The notes under the pieces were generated by a model. That model worked only from the letters and a program-made list of their open reading frames with translations. It had not been told where the DNA came from and did no database searches. Below, piece by piece: positions 58,769 to 64,000 of a DNA stretch of 64,000 nucleotides. Source of the DNA: Phylloscopus collybita (taxonomy: Eukaryota; Chordata; Aves; Passeriformes; Phylloscopidae); contig JAJNNQ010000027.1 of NCBI GenBank assembly GCA_027886175.1, forward strand, positions 6,586,001 to 6,650,000. Reading direction: 5' to 3'. Position numbers and translations under genes: made by a program. Numbering within the stretch: position 1 is the first letter of the stretch; each line of letters starts with the position of its first letter.

Positions 58769-60800
58769 CAGTACTGAAAGCTGTCTATTGCTTGGATTTT
58801 GCCAGGATGTATCCCTTCAGCATGTGCATCACACTTGCCTTGAGGAAGGTACGGTGCCATTCCATGCAGGTGGACACCCCTGGACTTCCTGGGTGGGCTG
58901 GAGCTCTGTGGCAATGGTGTGGGACACAAAGCCCACTCTGAGGTTTTGTTACATCTGCAGGCTGCAGTGGCCCTGAGAGCTCCCGACTGGATGGATTTTG
59001 CACTCCATCTCTGCAGCAGGCTCACCTTTGTCCTGGGGAAGGTATGCTGCCATTCCATGCAGGTGGACACCCCTGAGCTTCCTGGGTTGGCTGGAGCTCT
59101 GTGGGGATGGTGTGGGACAGGGACCCCACTCTAAGGTTTTGCTGCCTCTGCAGTTTGTCACAGATGTAGCAGAAGAGTTGGAGGTGGATATACAGATTAA
59201 TCCACAGCAGGACATGGAAGTGGACAGAGAGGAGACTGGAGAGGAAGAGATGGAGGTGGATGTCGTGGAGGACAAGAAGGAAGCCATGAAGGTAGATGTC
59301 AAGGATGACAAGAAGGAAGCCATGAAGGGAGATGTCAAGGAGGACAAGAAGAGGGCCATGAAAGTAGATGTCAAGGAGGACACAAAAAGAGCCATGAAGG
59401 GAGATGTCAAGGAGCACAAGAAGAGGGCCATGAAAGTAGATGTCAAGGAGGACAAGACGAGAGCCATGAAGGTTGGTGTGAAGGAGGACAAGAAAGAAGC
59501 TGTGAAGGTGGATGTGAAGGAGGACAAGAAGGAAGCTGTGAAGGTGGATGTGAAGGAGGACAAAGAGGAAGCCATGGAGGTGGATATACAGATTGATCCA
59601 CAGGAGGACATGGAAATGGACGGAGAGGAGACTGGAGAGGAAGAGATGGAGGTAGATGTCATGGAGGACAAGAAGGAAGCCATGAAGGTAGATGTCAAGG
59701 AGGACAAGAAGAGGGCCATGAAGGGAGATGTCAAGGAGGACAAGAAGAAAGCCGTGAAGGTCGATGTCAAGGATGACAAGAAGAGAGCCATGAAGCTCGA
59801 TGTTAAGGGGGACAAGAAGAGGGCCATGAAGGTCGATGTCAAGGAGGACATGAAGAGAGCCATGAAGATTGATGTCAAGGAGGACAAGAAGAGGGCCATG
59901 AAGGGAGATGTCAAGGAGGACAAGAAGGAAGCTGTCAAGGTGGATGTGAAGAAGGACAAGAAGGAAGCTGTGAAGGTGGATGTGAAGAAGGACAAGAAGG
60001 AAGCTGTGAAGGTGGATGTGAAGGAGGACAAAGAGGAAGCCATGGAGGTGGATATACAGATTGATCCACAGGAGGACATGGAAGTGGACGGAGAGGAGAC
60101 TGGAGAGGAAGAGATGGAGGTGGATGTTGTGGAGGACAAGAAGGAAGCCATGAAGGTAGATGTCAAGGAGGACAAGAAGAGGGCCATGAAGGTCGATGTC
60201 AAGGATGACGGGAAGAGAGCCATGAAGCTCGATGTTAAGGGGGACAAGAAGAGGGCCATGAAGGGAGATGTCAAGGAGGACAAGAAGAGGGCCATGAAGG
60301 GAGATGTCAAGGAGGACACGAAGAGAGCCTTGAAGATTGATGTCAAGGAGGACAAGAAGAGGGCCATGGAGGGAGATGTCAAGGAGGACAAGAAGGAAGC
60401 TGTCAAGGTAGATGTGAAGAAGGACAAGAAGGAAGCTGTGAAGGTGGATGTGAAGGAGGACAAAGAGGAAGCCATGGAGGTGGATATACAGATTGATCCA
60501 CAGGAGGACATGGAAGTGGACGGAGAGGAGACTGGAGAGGAAGAGATGGAGGTGGATGTTGTGGAGGACAAGAAGGAAGCCATGAAGGTAGATGTCAAGG
60601 AGGACAAGAAGAGAGCACAGCCCCCAGCCCCAGCCTGGCTCAGGTCTGACAGCAGAGACCTACTGTGCCAGCCTGAGCCAGCCTGGGAGCACATGGAACA
60701 CGCCTCTGTGGCTGACTGGAGTGACCATGGCACTTGCTTTTCCTTCAGGTCTGAGGGACATCCCAGACAGAGATGCCAGCCTTCTGTATATAAGTTTTAG
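58769..60800 (+). CDS. uncharacterised lysine-rich 12-residue-repeat protein, copy 2 (3' part of gene)
   Basis: Three exons at 58769-58848, 58961-59041 and 59154-60800 (stop TAG), with the same borders and phases as copy 1. The first exon differs by R to L. The last exon encodes 548 residues. After FVTDVAEELEV come about 40 units of 12 residues in perfect register: blocks opening DIQIDPQEDMEV, DGEETGEEEMEV, DVVEDKKEAMKV, then several DVKEDKKRAMKG-type units, then DVKEDKKEAVKV, closed by DVKEDKEEAMEV. Blocks hold 11, 13 and 12 units, and a fourth is cut after about 3.7 units. A deletion joins the repeat (KKRA) to what is intron in copy 1, giving a new tail that ends PSVYKF. Copy 1's acidic C-terminus is absent. 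The mix of Lys and Glu makes it far less acidic than copy 1. Family unknown. It could be a functional divergent paralogue or a decaying one; the repeat frame is fully open. Confidence 0.6.
59187..60615 (+). repeat. 36-bp coding minisatellite with higher-order blocks, copy 2
   Basis: GATATACAG block starts lie at 59187, 59583, 60051 and 60483. The spacings 396, 468 and 432 are exactly 11, 13 and 12 times 36. There are no frame-breaking indels across about 1.43 kb. Typical unit: GATGTCAAGGAGGACAAGAA plus 16 bases. Confidence 0.95.
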
Positions 60801-60825
60801 AGTTTGTTGTTCTTTTTCGGATATA

Positions 60826-60930
60826 GATTTTAAGGTTTCATATAGTTTTGTTAGAGGTTAGATTTTAAGGTTTCATATAGTTTTGTTAGAGGTTAGGTTT
60901 TAAGGTTTCATATAGTTTTGTTAGAGATGT
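60826..60930 (+). repeat. 35-bp tandem repeat, three units, 3' region of copy 2
   Basis: 60826-60860, 60861-60895 and 60896-60930; copy 1 has two units. It lies just after the stop codon, presumably in the 3' UTR. Confidence 0.92.
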
Positions 60931-61025
60931 TATTACATAAACATATTCTATAGATTGTTAAGGTTAGAAGTATTCTTACAATGTAAAAATGTTCTGCAGT
61001 TCATTGTTGTTGCTGTTGTTCTGGA

Positions 61026-61031
61026 AATAAA
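61026..61031 (+). terminator. AATAAA polyadenylation signal, copy 2
   Basis: Conserved counterpart of 45964-45969, about 225 bases after the stop codon of the copy-2 gene. Confidence 0.6.
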
Positions 61032-61051
61032 CAGTCTTTCTTTTTCACATC

Positions 61052-62820
61052 CCAGTTTTCTTTGTGTTTGCTTTAGGCACAGACAGCGTTTACAATGTTG
61101 TGGTTTCCACCTGCTCCAGGTTCTCAGGGCTGGAGTTCCCTGGGGGATCTGGCACAGCCACCCCAGGAGTGGGGGTACCTGTGCACAGAGGGCTCCCACT
61201 GACAGGGGTCACCCTCACCTTGCAGTTTCTCTGGACACACTTGGTGTCTGAAGGGGCAAATCCCAGTGTGCCCTGTCCCATGGTATCCCATGATGGAGCA
61301 GGGCTGAGCCTGTGTGGTCCTGCAGAGCCTCATCCATGGCTCTCCCCTGGGGAGCCCTAGGACTAAGAAGGGTGCTCTGGGAGCACATGGAACACCCCTC
61401 TGTGGCACCCCTGTTCCTGGGCACCCTCAGGGGCTGGAGCCAGCCTGGAGGGAGCTGCAGCACAGGGGCCTGTGGCCTACATGGGCCAAGATTTCCTTTG
61501 GAAACCCCTCTGTCACCAGACTCTGGGACAAGCACAAGAATTGATCCTCCCAACTAAAGGCATGATATTAATTGGCACAAATTTGTCCCTTGGACTTTCT
61601 AGCACAGCAAATGTCAGCACTTGTAATCCCTGTTCTGCACTCCCTGCCTGGGCACCAAAACATCGGAACCCTCCAGAACATCTTTCATTAGCACCAACCT
61701 GCCGAGAGCTACGGGGGCAGAACCCACCCCCAATCACACAGAGAAATACTTGGCATTGATAGTCTGGGGCAGAGCTGAAACAAAAGTACTTTAATGCCAA
61801 GAGAGAGGATTTTTAGTACTGAATTCATTCTCCATGAACAATCATGAAAGCTCTTGGTCTGCTCGCCTGCCACAGATGTGTATTGCCACGGCTGGCTTCT
61901 GGGTGATGACTGATTTTTATTAATCTCTTCACAACTCTGATGCTGTTCCTAAGGTGCAGAGATGATATTTCAGAGCCAGATGAGCTCAGCACAGCTTGTG
62001 CAACACACAGAATTTCCAGACCCAGACATTCAGGCCATGCAAACTGATACTTTTTCATCTCTGTGCAAAGATCATTATTAGGACATCACTGATGTAGCAC
62101 ACAATTCTCAGAGCTGTCCCTTCTATCCACCTCTCCCAGTCACTGCACAGACTTCACTCCAAGCAGTTTCTGATAGAGCTCAGCAGCACATGGGATTTCA
62201 GCCTGGCTTTTCCTCATCCTCTCCTGAACTGTCTCCACACACAGTGAGTGGGCCCTGCAGCAGCAGCATTAATGTGTCACCTCCCTGACGCTGAGGTCCA
62301 TGTCACAACTTTTCATCAAAAGCAGCAAAGAAATTATTCCCACTGCATCCCAGACAGCTTTGGGGGACTTTGTGTGGCTGCAGCTCCAGCACCAGCCTTG
62401 TTGCACAGGAATTTCCAGAGGAGATACACTGAAGGAATCAGCCATTCACAGAGAAAAACATCAGTTTGCATGGCCCAAATCCCCACAAACACTGCAGGCT
62501 GTGGTAACCCAGACTCTGCATTTTACACTTTGGGCCTCACTCTTCCTCTGACTAAATTCTCCCCAGTTTCCCTCATGCTCAGGTTCCCAAGATAATTAAA
62601 AGCAGCATTAGGAGCAGGGATAGATGATGGGAATTGTCCCAAGGCTTGACAAAATTTCTCTTCTCAGGCCTGACAAGTCCAGCCAAGGAGAGAGGGAAAG
62701 CCTGCATGAAAGAGGTGTGCAATCAGAGTAGTAATCAAATTTAGGTATAATGAGAGAAGCTGAAGAGGTTTTCAATGTTTGGAACAAGATTAGCAGCTCC
62801 AGGCACAGGAGGGATGCAAC
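61052..62820. other. 3' flank of the repeat gene, copy 2
   Basis: Non-coding, nearly identical to 45990-47759. Nothing else recognised. Confidence 0.5.
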
Positions 62821-64000
62821 ATTTTCCCCACTCTAACAACTCTGTGATGCAATTTGCATCTCAAATCCTCCTCCCCGGCTCTGGGACCTGCTAGGCCGTC
62901 AACATGTTTCTGAATTTTTAAAGCAAAGTGTTAGCTGGTCAGAGAGGTGGTTTGCAAATAAGAATCACAGAGGACAGCTTGGAAGCACCAGCTGGAACAA
63001 AGAGAGGCAGAGCCTTGCCTTGGGGTGCAGCAGAAACTGTAAGAAAATAAAGAATTTTCTACTTGTTTTTCTCCCACAGGCAATACAGAAGGTGCTTTAT
63101 GGAATCCCTGCCTCCTTCACGCTGCATCAGCATGCCAGAGAGCACAAGGATGAAGATTACAGCACCTTCTGCTGCTGCTTTTATCTCCTGACTCAAATCT
63201 CACCAAAATCTGTCACTATTGGGCCTTCCCAAGGCCTCAGATTCACTCAGTCCTTGCAGGATTTCAGTGCTGAGGAGCATGAAGGGAGATAAAGGCACTT
63301 GCAGAGATCAGAGATGCAAATGCTGCTTGAGGTGCATTTCACTGCCCAGGTTACTACCTCTAAAACCATCAAAATCAGCCAGCCCCTTTGACAACACCAA
63401 CCCAACAGCAGAACATCAGGGCCTGCCAATGCTTGGAAATGCCATTTTTTTAATATTTCTCTCCTGGTCTGCCATTTCATGGTGCCATTGCAGGGGTTTA
63501 ACCCTTCACTCAGCAGCTGCAGCAACTCTTGGCAACCAGCTTTAGATGGATTTTAGTGCTGAGCAAAGAGGAGGCAATTTTACTTTGTCTCCAAGTAATG
63601 AAATTTCACCTAAATTAGACAAACTCTGTGTTCTGAGATTGGCCAGGCACTAATGACTGCCAGGTCCCCAAGCCTGGATGTCAAACTACTCTAATATTGG
63701 AAGGTTGAATTTATTTGGTTTTATGTACAAGATTATTTTGTCTCAAAAGAATTGGGATCTATATAATTGCATTTCCAAGCACTAAACTCAGACTGGCCAC
63801 AAAAAGCACAAGAAACAAGGAAAAGAAATAAAAATAGAAATTTCTAAGGACATGGAAATTGAATGCTGAGTTTTTCCCATTATAGAAAGTTTCATAAATT
63901 ATCACCTGCCAGCTCCTTGCCTTCACTTGTGTGGCCACCACTGAATACACTCACAGATAAGAAAATGTTTGTCCTATTGAAAACTGGGGCTAGAAGTAGA
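62821..64000. other. unique right flank of the duplication
   Basis: Sequence not found in copy 1. It contains a candidate exon (63080-63292). Otherwise nothing recognised. Confidence 0.4.
63080..63292 (+). CDS. candidate terminal exon, unrecognised
   Basis: A strong pyrimidine tract and acceptor (CTTGTTTTTCTCCCACAG) precede a frame of 70 codons (AIQKVLYGIPASFTLHQHAR...) ending in TAA. No internal donor of note. There is no domain I recognise, and the frame is short enough to be chance. Confidence 0.2.
   Translation, partial: AIQKVLYGIPASFTLHQHAREHKDEDYSTFCCCFYLLTQISPKSVTIGPSQGLRFTQSLQDFSAEEHEGR

Larger units (their letters stand above)
47762..62820 (+). repeat. segmental tandem duplication, copy 2 (full unit)
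   Basis: The unit begins with 47762-47997 (match to 41506-41753, about 6% diverged by eye), continues through 8253 bases not present in copy 1 (47998-56250), and ends with 56251-62820 (match to 41754-47759). Homology stops at GGATGCAAC in both copies, after which copy 2 enters unique ATTTTCCCC. Confidence 0.92.

Noticed and set aside
58949..60733. 594-codon minus-strand frame (Ser/Thr/Phe-rich)
   Set aside because: It is the antisense of the 36-bp minisatellite. It has no compatible splice structure, and the plus strand has matching exons and a poly(A) signal.

Overview
The window is vertebrate nuclear DNA, almost certainly from a bird and probably a songbird. It carries many 3'-end fragments of the avian LINE CR1, solo long terminal repeats (LTRs) of avian-type endogenous retroviruses, long poly(A) tracts, AT-rich spacers and intron-split genes with GT..AG junctions. 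It has no bacterial-style gene density, no operons and no CRISPR. Most long open frames are chance readings of non-coding DNA.

Layout. 1-31 kb is gene-poor. It holds a (ATGG)n microsatellite (593-728), a 247-bp direct repeat (746-992 and 1845-2091), CR1 fragments, a G-rich 32-bp repeat near 5.9 kb, a purine tract near 6.4 kb, a solo LTR at 10291-10825 flanked by two ~222-bp direct repeats, and a well-bounded solo LTR at 15788-16546. 31.3-34.6 kb on the minus strand is the one confident complete-looking gene. Six coding exons join in frame into a 396-residue protein with a C-terminal BEN domain. 35-41 kb is again intergenic, with a MIR-like SINE, two CR1 elements and a solo LTR (39648-40206) with clean 5-bp target duplications.

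41.5-62.8 kb is a large head-to-tail duplication. The second copy (47762-62820, about 15 kb) is long. The first copy (41506-47759) matches it except that 8253 bases (47998-56250 in copy 2) are missing, with the breakpoint at a 3-base CAG microhomology. Each copy holds a plus-strand gene I do not recognise: two small paralogous exons with equal 112-base introns, then a large exon built from a 36-base (12-residue) coding minisatellite. Copy 1 encodes a very acidic 244-residue tail. Copy 2 encodes about 40 units in higher-order blocks of 11, 13 and 12 units, is lysine-rich, and has lost the original C-terminus through a deletion that fuses the repeat to former intron and 3' sequence. Both copies keep a 3' region with a 35-base tandem repeat (2 versus 3 units) and an AATAAA signal.

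The most interesting object is this duplicated, rapidly diverging repeat-protein locus. Its full gene structure, its 5' exons and its expression cannot be settled from sequence alone. All identities and divergences quoted were judged by eye.
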